DNA of 64,000 bases from 40CM-4-69-5 sp036556905 (GTDB lineage Bacteria; Methylomirabilota; Methylomirabilia; Rokubacteriales; CSP1-6), in contig DATBIM010000033.1 of NCBI GenBank assembly GCA_036556905.1, positions 1 through 64,000 of the forward strand, in the 5' to 3' direction. Positions within the stretch are counted from its first letter, which is position 1. Every line of letters starts with the position of its first letter. Of the stretch, positions 33,375 through 43,881 are shown piece after piece. The position numbers were made by a program, and so were the translations under genes. The notes under the pieces are model-generated. The model did not search any database. It saw only the letters and a program-made list of their open reading frames with translations, and was not told the DNA's origin.

Positions 33375-35897
33375 TCAGGAGGCCTGGCGGAGGGCGGCGC
33401 GCTCGTCGTGGCCATTGCCGGAGCCCGCGTCAAACCAGGTCGGATGGGCGCCGGGCGACGTCCACACCTCGAAGTGAAGCTGGGAGAGCGCGAGAGGATC
33501 GGTTAGGAACTGCAGCTTCTGGCCGTCGGTCAGGGCCGGCGGGCCGCCCTTCACTGCCGCCGCCACCGCGCGGTCCCGGCGCAGCTGCGCGCGTGGGGAG
33601 AATCGAGCCGGGGCACACGACACCGCGCAGGCGATGGCGTTGACCTGGGGATTCACGACGGCATCCACGAATCCGGGCATGACACCGGCGGCCTCGGTGT
33701 GGGCACGCACGGCCCGAAGCTCGTCCGGCGGATTCGTCTCCTCGGGGATCAGGAGCAGCCCGGCCCGTCGCAGCCGGCGGCCGAGGGACACCCGGCTCGA
33801 ATAGACGGAGATCGGGATCGACAGCGCGAGCGCGCCGACCACCGGTAGCAGCAGCCACCAGGTATACGACGAATCGAGCCAGTAGACGGCGGCGCCCCAG
33901 GCCGCGGCCACGAGCGTATGGGCACCGTGGCGACGCAGGCCCTCGCGCCACGTGGTCTGGGCGTCCTCCCGCGGCGGACTCTTCCAGGGCACGCTCAGGC
34001 CGGTGAGCGCGGCCAGGACGAACTGCGTGTGGAACAGCATGCGGATCGGCGCGAGCAGCGCCGAGCCCAGGATCTCCATCAGCAGGCTCAGGGTCAGGGC
34101 CCGCACGCCGCCGAATCGTTGGGCGCCCTGGGCCAGGACCAGCCCGGCCCCGAGGATCTTGGGCGTGAAGAGCACCACCGCCGTCGCGATGACGAAGCCG
34201 ATGGCGGCATTGACGTCCCACCGTGGCCACACTGGGAAGAGCTGGCGAGGCTGGAAGAAGTACTGGGGCCCGATCACGGTCTGCAGCACGATGAACACGG
34301 TGGACACCGTCAGGGCGAAGAACCACAGCGGCGCCGACACATACGTCATGATCCCGGTCATGAACACGGCCCGATGCGCGGGGTTCAGCCCTCGCCACAG
34401 GAACAGGCGGGAGTTGATGAGATTGCCCTGGCACCAGCGCCGGTCGCGCTTGAGCTCATCGACGAGGTTGGGCGGCATATCCTCGTAGCTGCCGGGCAGG
34501 TCGTAGGCCATCCAGACCTTCCAGCCGGCCCGGCGCATCAGCGCGGCCTCCACGAAGTCGTGGGAGAGGATCTCGCCGGACAGGGGGCCGCGCCCGGGGA
34601 GCCGTCCCAGGGCACAGTGACGCACGAACGGCGCGATCCGGATGATCGCGTTGTGGCCCCAGTAATACGACTCGCCGAGCTGCCAGAAGTGCAGACCCGC
34701 CGTGAAGAGTGGGCCGTACACGCGGGTGGCGAACTGCTGGAGACGCGCGAACAGCGTGTCCCGCCCGGCGGCGCGGGGGGCCGTCTGGATGATGCCGGCG
34801 CTCGGGTTGGCCTCCATCAGGCGCACCAGCGTGATCAGGCAGTCGCCGCTCATCACGCTGTCGGCGTCGAGGACGACCATGTAGCGGTAGCGGCTGCCCC
34901 AGCGCCGACAGAAGTCGGCGACGTTCCCGCTCTTGCGCTTGACTCGGTGCCGGCGCCACCGATAGAAGATGCGGCCGACGCCATCGACCGCCGTGCAGAG
35001 ATCGAGCCAGGCTTGTCGTTCCGCCACCAGCGTGTCCGGCTCGCTGCTGTCGCTGAGCACGAAGAAGTCGAACAGCGGCAGCGCGCCGGCCCGGGCGACC
35101 GACTCGTAGGTGGCCCGCACCCCGGCGAACACGCGCCCCACGTGCTCGTTGCGAATGGGCATGATGACCGCCGTGCGGGCCTCTGGCCCAATCGCGGTCC
35201 CCGGCGCCACCGACCGCGTGATCGCGTGACGATCGCGGGCCCCGCACAGGAGCACGAACCCGCTCAGCGCCGTCCAGAATCCCAGCGAGACCCAGGCGAA
35301 CAGGATCGTGAACAGGGTCAGGATCGCGAGCTCCAGGGGCTGCTGTCCGTGGTAGGGCAAGACCCTGGTGGCCATGAAGTACGCGAACCCCACCGTTTGC
35401 GCCAGCGCCAGGACGGCGAAGACCGTCCGCCGGATGGTGGCCGTTCGGGTGACCGTGCGGCTGTCGTCAACTGACTCCGGCATGTCGCTGGCCCGGCCTG
35501 TCGCCGCGGCCGGGCCGGACACCCGCGCCTGGGCTCCGAGCGGGCGTGACGACAGCGGCGCCGGCCATCGCGTTGGAGCCATCGGCGTCCGGCGAATCGG
35601 CGGAGCGCTCGTCATCGTCCAGGCGGCGGCGTCCGCGCGACCGTCGCGCGTGGCCAGACCCGGGACGGCGAGCTCGAGACGGCGACGAATCGAGGCGAAG
35701 GCGGCGTGCTGGCCGACCTGGGGCCCGTCGGTCAGCGCATGGTGGAGGCTGGCCATGGCCTGGCCCGCCTCCGCCTCCCGCTGGGCCAGCTCCAACACCA
35801 CGCTCTCGCGCTCCCGGGGGAGAAGGAGCTGATCGAGGTAGCGCCGGCACGTGCGGGCGGCGTCGGACTCTAGTCGGGCGGTAGGATGTAGCTCCAC
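33375..35897 (-). CDS. opgH: Glucans biosynthesis glucosyltransferase H
   Basis: An inner-membrane GT2 enzyme that makes and exports the beta-1,2-linked backbone of osmoregulated periplasmic glucans from UDP-glucose. The catalytic domain shows ALIMPI-type IMPIRNEHVGRVFAG, FYRWRRHRVKRKSGNVADF, VVLDADSVMSGDCL, ILSHDFVEAALMRRAGW and RDRRWCQGNL (QxxRW-like). At least seven hydrophobic helices flank it. A GTG at 35897 gives 840 residues, close to E. coli OpgH (847), and keeps an N-terminal head (RRYLDQLLLPRER) like that of relatives. It overlaps opgG by 28 bases. A GTG at 35801 or an ATG at 35756 are alternatives. Confidence 0.93.
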   Translation of the reverse strand: MELHPTARLESDAARTCRRYLDQLLLPRERESVVLELAQREAEAGQAMASLHHALTDGPQVGQHAAFASIRRRLELAVPGLATRDGRADAAAWTMTSAPPIRRTPMAPTRWPAPLSSRPLGAQARVSGPAAATGRASDMPESVDDSRTVTRTATIRRTVFAVLALAQTVGFAYFMATRVLPYHGQQPLELAILTLFTILFAWVSLGFWTALSGFVLLCGARDRHAITRSVAPGTAIGPEARTAVIMPIRNEHVGRVFAGVRATYESVARAGALPLFDFFVLSDSSEPDTLVAERQAWLDLCTAVDGVGRIFYRWRRHRVKRKSGNVADFCRRWGSRYRYMVVLDADSVMSGDCLITLVRLMEANPSAGIIQTAPRAAGRDTLFARLQQFATRVYGPLFTAGLHFWQLGESYYWGHNAIIRIAPFVRHCALGRLPGRGPLSGEILSHDFVEAALMRRAGWKVWMAYDLPGSYEDMPPNLVDELKRDRRWCQGNLINSRLFLWRGLNPAHRAVFMTGIMTYVSAPLWFFALTVSTVFIVLQTVIGPQYFFQPRQLFPVWPRWDVNAAIGFVIATAVVLFTPKILGAGLVLAQGAQRFGGVRALTLSLLMEILGSALLAPIRMLFHTQFVLAALTGLSVPWKSPPREDAQTTWREGLRRHGAHTLVAAAWGAAVYWLDSSYTWWLLLPVVGALALSIPISVYSSRVSLGRRLRRAGLLLIPEETNPPDELRAVRAHTEAAGVMPGFVDAVVNPQVNAIACAVSCAPARFSPRAQLRRDRAVAAAVKGGPPALTDGQKLQFLTDPLALSQLHFEVWTSPGAHPTWFDAGSGNGHDERAALRQAS

Positions 35898-37447
35898 GTC
35901 TCCGACAGGACCTCCTTGCCGCTGTTCAGGTGCGCTCGAAGCTCCACCGGCTTGCTGGCGTCGTTGCGGCGGACGCGCACGACGACGCGCCAGCCGCCGG
36001 TCACCTCGTTGCGTCTGAGGTGTCGTTCCACGATCTGGCCGTTGGCATCGATCCACAGCGCGACGTCGACACCGGCCGTGGCCGGCAGCCGGCTGAGCGC
36101 AGGGCCCTCGAAATCGACGTGGAGCTCGACGCTTCCATCAGGCGACGACCTCACGTAGCCGCGGCCGCGACGCGTCTCGCGCACCCACCCCGTCGGCGGC
36201 CGGATCTCCCGGTCCTTCTGCCACAGCACGCGATACGCATACGGCAGGGCCTCCTTTGGCCGCGGCTGCCAGTCGGGAACCCAGTATGCCACGACGTTGT
36301 CGTTGGTCTCGTCGGGCACCGGGATTTGCACCAGCTCCACCCGGCCGGGTCCCCACGGCCCCTTCAGCTCCACCCAGGCCGAGGGCCGCAGATCGTAGCG
36401 CGCCTCGAGGTCGGCGTAGCTGCCAAACGACCGCTCCCGCTGCATCAAGCCGAAGCCCCGCGGGCTCGTCATCGCGAACGAGGTCACGAGCAGGCGCTTG
36501 GGATTCACGAGCGGGCGCCAGATCCAGTCGCGCTCGGTCATCTGGATAGACAGGCCGTCGGAATCGTGGACCCGCGGGCGATAGTCCTCGCGGCCCGGCC
36601 GCTGATTCGCGCCGAAGAAAAACATGCTGGTCAGCGGGGCGAGCCCCAGCTTGGCGACATTCCGGCGCAGGAACAGTCGGGCATCCACGTCGAGCACCGT
36701 CGTGACCCCCGGCCGGAGGACGAACCGGTAGGCCCCGGCAGCGCGCGGTGAATCGAGCAGCCCGTAGATGGTGAGCTCCTTCGCGGTGGGCGAGGGGCGC
36801 TCGATCCAGAACTCGACGAACCGCGGAAACTCCTCGCCGGCCTGTTCTGCGGTGTCGATGGCGAGGGCGCGCGCCGAGAGCCCGAACCGCTGCCCCCGTC
36901 CGAGGCCACGGAAGTAGCTGGCGCCGAGGAAGACGATGACTTCATCCTTGTAGGTGGCGGTGTTGACCGGAAAATGGACGCGGAAGCCGGCGAAGCCCAG
37001 CCCCGACAGCTCGTCGCGGGCGAGCTTGTTCTTCCCGTAGTCGAAGTCGTCGGGATCGAACCGGACTGGCCGCGACCCCTCGGGTCCGATCTCGTTGATC
37101 GTGACCGAGTCCTCGTAGACCCAGCCGGGATGGAAAAACATGATGTCGAAGGACAGCTTGGCGTTCTGCCACAGGGCGCGCTCGGATCGGAAGCGGATAT
37201 CACGATGCTGGTCGTAGCTCAACGCCTTGATCGACCGGGGCAGGGTGCTGCTGGGCTTTTGATAGGCCGCGGCGGCGAGCTTCTCCGCCCTGGTGGCCAC
37301 GTCGTAAAAACCGAAGGCCTGGGCCTCGGCGGCGACCAGCACCAGCGCCACGAGCAGCGCGAGCGCGCCGGGCCGCCCACACCGCCCCGCGCGGGGCGGG
37401 CTGTTCGCCGCGTCGAGCAGATCACCGGTTCGCGCGTCGGTCCCCAT
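35870..37447 (-). CDS. opgG: Periplasmic glucans biosynthesis protein G
   Basis: A 525-residue exported protein (signal peptide GALALLVALVLVAAEAQA, ending near residue 44) required for OPG branching and assembly. Family segments include PRSIKALSYDQHRDIRF, FHPGWVYEDSVTINEI, MFFFGANQRPGREDYRP and DSDGLSIQMTERDWIWRPL, then RGFGLMQRERSFGSYADLEA. The OpgG/OpgD family is now grouped with endo-beta-1,2-glucanases as GH186, so it may cut as well as organise the glucan. It is transcribed before opgH, as in E. coli. Acidic residues in the conserved motifs are retained. Confidence 0.94.
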   Translation of the reverse strand: MGTDARTGDLLDAANSPPRAGRCGRPGALALLVALVLVAAEAQAFGFYDVATRAEKLAAAAYQKPSSTLPRSIKALSYDQHRDIRFRSERALWQNAKLSFDIMFFHPGWVYEDSVTINEIGPEGSRPVRFDPDDFDYGKNKLARDELSGLGFAGFRVHFPVNTATYKDEVIVFLGASYFRGLGRGQRFGLSARALAIDTAEQAGEEFPRFVEFWIERPSPTAKELTIYGLLDSPRAAGAYRFVLRPGVTTVLDVDARLFLRRNVAKLGLAPLTSMFFFGANQRPGREDYRPRVHDSDGLSIQMTERDWIWRPLVNPKRLLVTSFAMTSPRGFGLMQRERSFGSYADLEARYDLRPSAWVELKGPWGPGRVELVQIPVPDETNDNVVAYWVPDWQPRPKEALPYAYRVLWQKDREIRPPTGWVRETRRGRGYVRSSPDGSVELHVDFEGPALSRLPATAGVDVALWIDANGQIVERHLRRNEVTGGWRVVVRVRRNDASKPVELRAHLNSGKEVLSETWSYILPPD

Positions 37448-37573
37448 CAGCCCAGCTTGCTGGTTCTCGATCTCTCCAGTGGAATAGAGGGTGCCTCGCT
37501 TCGCTCATCTCGCCGACCTGGGTGCCCACGCCGCGCCCCGCGGTCACCCTGGCCCGACCGACACCGAGCAGAC

Positions 37574-37592
37574 GATATGTGGCGATCATATC
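37574..37592. repeat. Inverted repeat upstream of opgG
   Basis: GATATG and CATATC flank a 7-base spacer in a locally AT-rich stretch of the 179-base gap between opgG (start 37447) and the GH1 gene (stop 37627). It could be an operator for opgGH or part of a promoter. No matching second copy was found. Confidence 0.3.
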
Positions 37593-37626
37593 AGGTCAAG
37601 CAACGACACCGGTCGGCGGCCGCCCG

Positions 37627-38982
37627 CTACGGCGCGGGAGGATCGTCCAGCGCGTGTCCTCTGGTGGCGATGACCTTGGCATAGAACCGGGCGCTGGCCT
37701 TCGGCGTGCGCTTCTGGGTCTCGAAGTCGACGTGCACGATCCCGAAGCGCTTGGAATAGCCAAGCGACCACTCGAAATTGTCGAGCAGTGACCACACGAA
37801 GTATCCGCGCACGTCGACCCCGGATCGGATCGCGGCGTGGACCGCCGTGATGTGCCGGCGCAGGTAGTCGACGCGCAGGGGGTCCGCGAGATGGTCGCCG
37901 TCGAGCGCCGGTGGGTCGAAGAACGCGGCGCCGTTCTCGGTGACATAGGTCGGCGGATTGCCGTACCGCTCCTTGACCCAGACGAGGGTGGTAGTCAACG
38001 CCGGCGCGAACACCTCCCAGCCCGTCTCGGTGTAGGTCGCGCGGGCCTGAGGCACCGGCGCCGCCTGCAACGGCCAGGCGTGAGGATCGAAGCGCGTGAC
38101 GCTGCGCGTGTAGTAGTTGACCCCCAGGAAGTCGATCGGCTGGCGGATGAGCGTAAAGTCGTCGGCCGGCCACTGGGGCCAGGCGTCACCGAAGATCTGG
38201 CCCAGCTCGTCGGGGTAGCGGCCGAGGAAGATGGGATCGAGGTACTGGCGGTTCATGTAGGCATCGGCGCGCGACGTGGCGGCCCGATCCGCCGGGTCAT
38301 CCGATGCGGGGTATTTCGGCTCGAGGTTCACGACGATACCGATCCGATGACGCCCCTCGGCCCGATAGGCTTTGACCGCTTCCCCGTGCGCTCGGAGCAG
38401 ATGGTGCGTGGCGATCGGCGCCTCGAAGCGGTTGCGATGGCCGGGGGCGAGGGCCCCGTGCAGGTAGCCGCCGTCGGTGATGACCCAGGGTTCGTTGAGC
38501 GTCGCCCACATCCTGACCCGGTCGTCCAGCTTTCTGAACATGACCGCGGCGTACTCGGCAAACCACTTCGCGATCTCGGGATTGAGCCAACCGCCCAGAT
38601 CGTCCAGGGCGGCCGGAAGATCCCAGTGATAGAGGGTCACCATGGGCTCGATACCATTGCCGAGCAGGGCATCGACGAGCCGGTCATAGAAGGCGAGACC
38701 CGCGGGGTTCACCACGTTTCGCCCCTGAGGCATGACCCGGCTCCAGGAGGTGCTGAACCGATAGGCGTTCGTCCCCAGACTCCGCATCAGCGCGATGTCG
38801 TCCCGAAACCGGCGATAGTGGTCGCAGGCGACATCGCCGGTGGCCCCGGCATGAACCAGGCTCGGTGTGTGCGTGAAGCGGTGCCAGATACTGGGCCCGG
38901 CGCCGTCGGCCAGCGGCGATCCTTCGATCTGATAGGCCGACGTCGCGGTGCCCCAGAGGAAGTGCTGCGGAAACTCGATCAT
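37627..38982 (-). CDS. GH1 beta-glucosidase
   Basis: A 451-residue GH1 retaining glycosidase starting FPQHFLWGTATSAYQIEG. The acid/base glutamate is in WATLNEPWV (about residue 167) and the nucleophile in YVTENGAAF (about residue 355). SYSWSRVMPQG-like TSWSRVMPQG and WSLLDNFEWSLGYSKRFG are also typical. No signal peptide, so it acts in the cytosol, probably on oligosaccharides brought in by the neighbouring ABC transporter. Its ATG overlaps the stop of the upstream 1069-residue protein. With a GH144 enzyme in the operon, sophoro-oligosaccharides are the likely substrate (inference). Confidence 0.95.
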   Translation of the reverse strand: MIEFPQHFLWGTATSAYQIEGSPLADGAGPSIWHRFTHTPSLVHAGATGDVACDHYRRFRDDIALMRSLGTNAYRFSTSWSRVMPQGRNVVNPAGLAFYDRLVDALLGNGIEPMVTLYHWDLPAALDDLGGWLNPEIAKWFAEYAAVMFRKLDDRVRMWATLNEPWVITDGGYLHGALAPGHRNRFEAPIATHHLLRAHGEAVKAYRAEGRHRIGIVVNLEPKYPASDDPADRAATSRADAYMNRQYLDPIFLGRYPDELGQIFGDAWPQWPADDFTLIRQPIDFLGVNYYTRSVTRFDPHAWPLQAAPVPQARATYTETGWEVFAPALTTTLVWVKERYGNPPTYVTENGAAFFDPPALDGDHLADPLRVDYLRRHITAVHAAIRSGVDVRGYFVWSLLDNFEWSLGYSKRFGIVHVDFETQKRTPKASARFYAKVIATRGHALDDPPAP

Positions 38983-41900
38983 TCGGTGATCACGACGTTC
39001 GCCGGAAGCTCGGAAAAGCGAAGCTCCGTTCCCTGCCACGGCACCGGACGGCCGTTGATCCGGGTGTCCGGCGGGGGCGGTCGTTCACCCGGCCAGACGA
39101 GCACGAACCCGCCGGGCGGCACCCGCATTCCGCCGGACACGTGCAAGGTCACGCTCCCGCCCTGTTTCTTGAGGGAATACCCCAGGAGCCCGTAGGGCGT
39201 CCGCAAGTCTTTCAGCGTGACTCCCGATCCTTCGAGCCAATCCGGGGGAACGCCCGCAGCGAGCACGAGCGCCTGATCGCCCTCTCGTTCGTAGGCGAAC
39301 AGATCCAGCGCGGCCCGGATGAAGTCCGAGGCGACCCAGCCGTGCGGCATGTCGCCCACGAAGCGCGGCTGCCGGGGGTCGCGGCCGACCACCTCGGGCC
39401 ACTGGTTCCACGCGGCCGGCCGCCGGTCGGCCAGGAAGAAGGCGAGCAGCCCGTGCGCCCGGTCGCGCCAGCCCAGGCGGACGAACGTGCCGATCGTCCG
39501 GATCTCGTAGGGCGTGTAGTCCTCCCAGGCCGTGCGCCCGTCCCGCCGGTCCACGAACTCCCGCCAGTACCGCGCAAACGTCGCCCGGACCAGGTCGGCG
39601 GGGAGGCGGTGGAGCTCGCCGGCTGGCGCAATCGCGATGGTGGAGGAGGTGGGATCGAAGTCGCCGAGCTCCGCCGCGCCCGGGAGATAGTCGATCCCGT
39701 GGCGGGCGGTGGCATGAGCAAGCGACGCGGCCAGATCGAGGCGGAACTCCTCGCGCTGCGCCTGCAGCCGGCTCGCGGCGTCGTGGTGGCCCAGCGCCGT
39801 GGCGGCCGCGACGGCGCCGGTGTACCCCTTCAGGGCCCAGAAGTCGTCCCAGTACGAATGCATGGGCTTGGCCGAGTAGCCTTCGTGACTGATCGAGGCG
39901 GGCAGCAGCCCGTAGAACGCCCGGGTGGCCGGCGTCAGGTTGGCGTCGGTGCGCTCGGATTGCCGCAGGCCCTCGAGATAGCGGGCGGCGGCCTCCACGT
40001 GCGGCCACATCTCCTCGAGGAGCCGACGATCCTTGGTGTAGCGGTAGACCTCGGTGGCGAGGAAGATCAGCTGGCCGGCGCTGTCATGTTCCGGTACGGG
40101 ATCGGCCCCGCGCTCGTCCACACAACAGGGAACCTTGCCGTTGGTGAACTGGTACCGCGCGTACCAGCGCAGGTAATCGGCGGCGACGCTGCCGTGACCG
40201 ACCCGGAGCAGCGATTCCGCGATCATCGCCCCGTCACGGATCCAGGAGCGCGCGTAGGATCTCGTCCCTGGCCGCAACACCGGCCCGTCGCGCGACATGA
40301 GAATGTGCGCCAGCGCCGTGCGGAGCGCGGCGATCAGCGGCTGCGCCGGCGCCGGCACATCGATCGAGACGCGATGCAGCCGCTCGCGCCATGCCGCAAT
40401 GACCGCGGCCTGCTCGCGGTTCAGCCACGTGGTCGGAGCCTCTCCCTGGAGATTCGGCCGGACCGGCGGCCCTGACAGCGGCACGACGACGCCCACGGTG
40501 GCGCTGGCATGTGGCCCCAGCGTCAGCTGGTAGCCGAGGGCCGCCGACGCGTACCCGAGCTCGTCGCGCACCTCGGCGGGGCCGGCCCAGCGGGGCGTCC
40601 TGAGCAAGCTCGGGACGGGGCCAGCAGCGAACGGGAACGTTCCGACGCGGTCCGGGGCGTCCAACGGGAACACCGTGCGGTCGGCGTTGACCGAGAGTCC
40701 TGCGCCATCCCAGCGGATGTGACCGATGGCGCTGGCCCCGCCAACCGTATTGAGGAGCTGCGATGGGGGGTTGACCTGGAAGGGACGCACCGCCAGCACG
40801 AGCTGGAGTGGCAGGCGGTGGGCGGTGAGGTTCCGGACCTCATAGCGGGCGACCAGCCGGGACTGCCCGCGGGAGCCCGACGCGAAGGCCGAGACCCGCA
40901 GCTCCCACTGGGCCTGGCGCCACATCACCCCGGGGATGGGCAGGTGATCCTCGACCAGGAATTGACGGGGCTCGACGTCGGCCCAGCTGACGACCCGCGC
41001 CCCGGCCACGACGAACGGCTCGATCGAGAAGCCGCCCTTCGCGACCTCGAGCGCGCCGTCCTCCGACAGCAGCCCGTTCGCGTCGCCGCCGTCGATGCCG
41101 ACGAGGGTCCAGGATGTCTGCTCGCCGGAGATCCCCCGCGGGTAGGTGCCGCGGGGCCATTGGCGCGCGGCGGCCTGCAAGAATGCATTCGCCGAGGCGC
41201 CGAACGCCGGCTCCTTGATCTCCAGCTCGGCCAGGCCATACGCCCGCGCCGGCCCGTCGTGGAGCGCCAGACGCAGGAATCGCGTCTCCGCTTCGGGCAG
41301 CCACACGGCGTCGGGGCCGCCGCGGCCGCCGACGACCCGCCGCACGGTCTGCCAGCGGATGCCGTCGTCGGAAAACTGGATGTCGTACCGCCCGGCATAC
41401 GCGTGCGGGAGCCAGCGCACGATCAGGCCGCCGAACTCGCGCGGCCGGTGGAAGTCGAGGGTGAGCGCCTGGGCCGGGCCCGCGGCCGGGTCGCTCCTCC
41501 AGGCCGTCGCCATCGAGCCATCGAAAGCCCGCGACGCCTCGGCGCCGGCCACCGCGGAGGAGGCCCGGAGGACGGGCGGCAACACGACGCCGGCGTCGTC
41601 GGGCAGCGCGCGTAGCGCCAGCTGGCTCACGTACACGGAGCCGCGGCCCCCACCGCGACCGGCCGCCACCGCGAACTCGATGCTCTCGACGCGGCGCAGC
41701 GTGCGGTCCTTGGTCGGCCCCCACGCGAATTCGAGGTGGCGCCTCTTGATCCTGACGAGCTGCCACTCGCGGGGGAACTGGAACTCGGGTCGGTTGACCC
41801 ACCAGACGTTGTCGCCGCTCGCGTCGACCAGCTTGACCTGAAAATTGTTGACCGGCGCATCGGCGCGCAGGTAGAACACGATCTCGTACTCGAGCGGCAG

Positions 41901-42188
41901 GTCGAGCGGCAGCGCCCGCCGGGCGAGTGCATACCCTGCGGTACCGGCGAGATCGAAGTCCAGACGCAGACTGCGGCCCCGCTCGCCGTCCGCCGGGTGG
42001 ACCGAGGCCTGCACGCCGTCGGACGCCACCGCCGTCCACGGCGTGATGTCGTCGAACGCATCGAGCACCCGGTCGGCGGCGGGCGCCGCGCCTGGCCACC
42101 CCCCGGCGGCCAGGGCCAGGCCGAGCGTCACCAGCGCCGCGAGGCGCCGGCGGCGCGGTCGGCGGTCGGGCGCGGTGGTCCTGGTCAT
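38979..42188 (-). CDS. Exported discoidin-domain protein with six-hairpin glycosidase-like domain
   Basis: A 1069-residue protein with signal peptide (LAALVTLGLALAAGGWPGAAPA). Residues about 38-200 form a jelly-roll carbohydrate-binding-like module (FYLRADAPVNNFQVKLVDASG). Residues about 210-330 form an F5/8 type C discoidin module (SRAFDGSMATAWRSDP, then IQFSDDGIRWQTV). The large C-terminal part is a helical (alpha/alpha)6 domain: SYARSWIRDGAMIAESLL, VDERGADPVPEHDSAGQLIF, WEDYTPYEIRT and MPHGWVASDFIRAAL. It resembles glucoamylase/GH15- or GH63-type clans but I cannot name the GH family. It is coupled by ATGA on both sides, so it belongs to the beta-glucan operon. Confidence 0.75.
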   Translation of the reverse strand: MTRTTAPDRRPRRRRLAALVTLGLALAAGGWPGAAPAADRVLDAFDDITPWTAVASDGVQASVHPADGERGRSLRLDFDLAGTAGYALARRALPLDLPLEYEIVFYLRADAPVNNFQVKLVDASGDNVWWVNRPEFQFPREWQLVRIKRRHLEFAWGPTKDRTLRRVESIEFAVAAGRGGGRGSVYVSQLALRALPDDAGVVLPPVLRASSAVAGAEASRAFDGSMATAWRSDPAAGPAQALTLDFHRPREFGGLIVRWLPHAYAGRYDIQFSDDGIRWQTVRRVVGGRGGPDAVWLPEAETRFLRLALHDGPARAYGLAELEIKEPAFGASANAFLQAAARQWPRGTYPRGISGEQTSWTLVGIDGGDANGLLSEDGALEVAKGGFSIEPFVVAGARVVSWADVEPRQFLVEDHLPIPGVMWRQAQWELRVSAFASGSRGQSRLVARYEVRNLTAHRLPLQLVLAVRPFQVNPPSQLLNTVGGASAIGHIRWDGAGLSVNADRTVFPLDAPDRVGTFPFAAGPVPSLLRTPRWAGPAEVRDELGYASAALGYQLTLGPHASATVGVVVPLSGPPVRPNLQGEAPTTWLNREQAAVIAAWRERLHRVSIDVPAPAQPLIAALRTALAHILMSRDGPVLRPGTRSYARSWIRDGAMIAESLLRVGHGSVAADYLRWYARYQFTNGKVPCCVDERGADPVPEHDSAGQLIFLATEVYRYTKDRRLLEEMWPHVEAAARYLEGLRQSERTDANLTPATRAFYGLLPASISHEGYSAKPMHSYWDDFWALKGYTGAVAAATALGHHDAASRLQAQREEFRLDLAASLAHATARHGIDYLPGAAELGDFDPTSSTIAIAPAGELHRLPADLVRATFARYWREFVDRRDGRTAWEDYTPYEIRTIGTFVRLGWRDRAHGLLAFFLADRRPAAWNQWPEVVGRDPRQPRFVGDMPHGWVASDFIRAALDLFAYEREGDQALVLAAGVPPDWLEGSGVTLKDLRTPYGLLGYSLKKQGGSVTLHVSGGMRVPPGGFVLVWPGERPPPPDTRINGRPVPWQGTELRFSELPANVVITE

Positions 42189-43002
42189 CCCTTGACGCTC
42201 CCCAGCGTGATGCCCTGGATGTAGTACCGCTGCAGCACCAGAAACACGAGCAACACGGGGAGCGTCGTGAGGACCGAACCGGCCATCATGAGCTCGGGGT
42301 CCTGCACGTGCTCGCGCGACAGGCTGGCCAGCGCGAGCGGCAACGTGTAGAGCTCGCTGTCGTTGAGCACGATGAGTGGCCACATGAAGTCGTTCCAGGT
42401 GCCGAGCGCCGTGAACACCGCCAGGGTTACCACGATCGGTCGGAGCAGCGGCACGATGACCGAGCAGAAGATACGGAACTCGCTGGCGCCATCGATGCGC
42501 GCCGCCTCGAGCAGGTCGTCGGGAACTGTCAGCGCGTACTGGCGCACGACGAAGATGGCGAAGATGCTGGCCAGGGCCGGGACGATCACGCCGCCATACG
42601 AGTTCACGAGCCCGAGGTGTTTGAGCAGCAGGAAGAGCGGCACCATCGCCACCTGGGCGGGGATGACCAGGGCGCCCAGGAGCAGCTTGAAGATTCGGTC
42701 CCGGCCGGCGAAGCGGAGTTTGGCGAAGGCGTAGCCGGCGGCAACGTTGATGAGGAGCGATACGAGCGTCACCGTGGTCGTCAGGAGGAGGCTGTTGACC
42801 AGGTAGCGCCCCATGCCGGCATACGCGAAGAGCTCGCGGTAGTTCGTGAACGTCACCTGGCTGGGCAGCAGCGGAGGCGGAAACGTGCTCGCCTCACCGG
42901 GCGACATCAGCGACACGGAGACCATCCACCCGAGCGGCAACAGGGTAAGGGTGACACCACCCAGCAAGAGCCCGTTCACGAGGAGTCCGGCCAGAGGCGG
43001 CA

Positions 43003-43003
<1 letters not shown>
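42185..43003 (-). CDS. Carbohydrate ABC transporter permease (MalG type)
   Basis: A 272-residue inner-membrane permease with six helices. The cytoplasmic EAA loop EAARIDGASEFRIFCSVIVPLLRP contacts the ATPase. The start lies within TGATG, overlapping the stop of the MalF-type gene by one base; a second ATG six codons upstream is less likely. It belongs to the CUT1 class that imports di- and oligosaccharides. No ATP-binding subunit is encoded in the cluster, so a shared MsmK/UgpC-type ATPase must be elsewhere. Confidence 0.92.
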
Positions 43004-43877
<874 letters not shown>

Positions 43878-43881
<4 letters not shown>

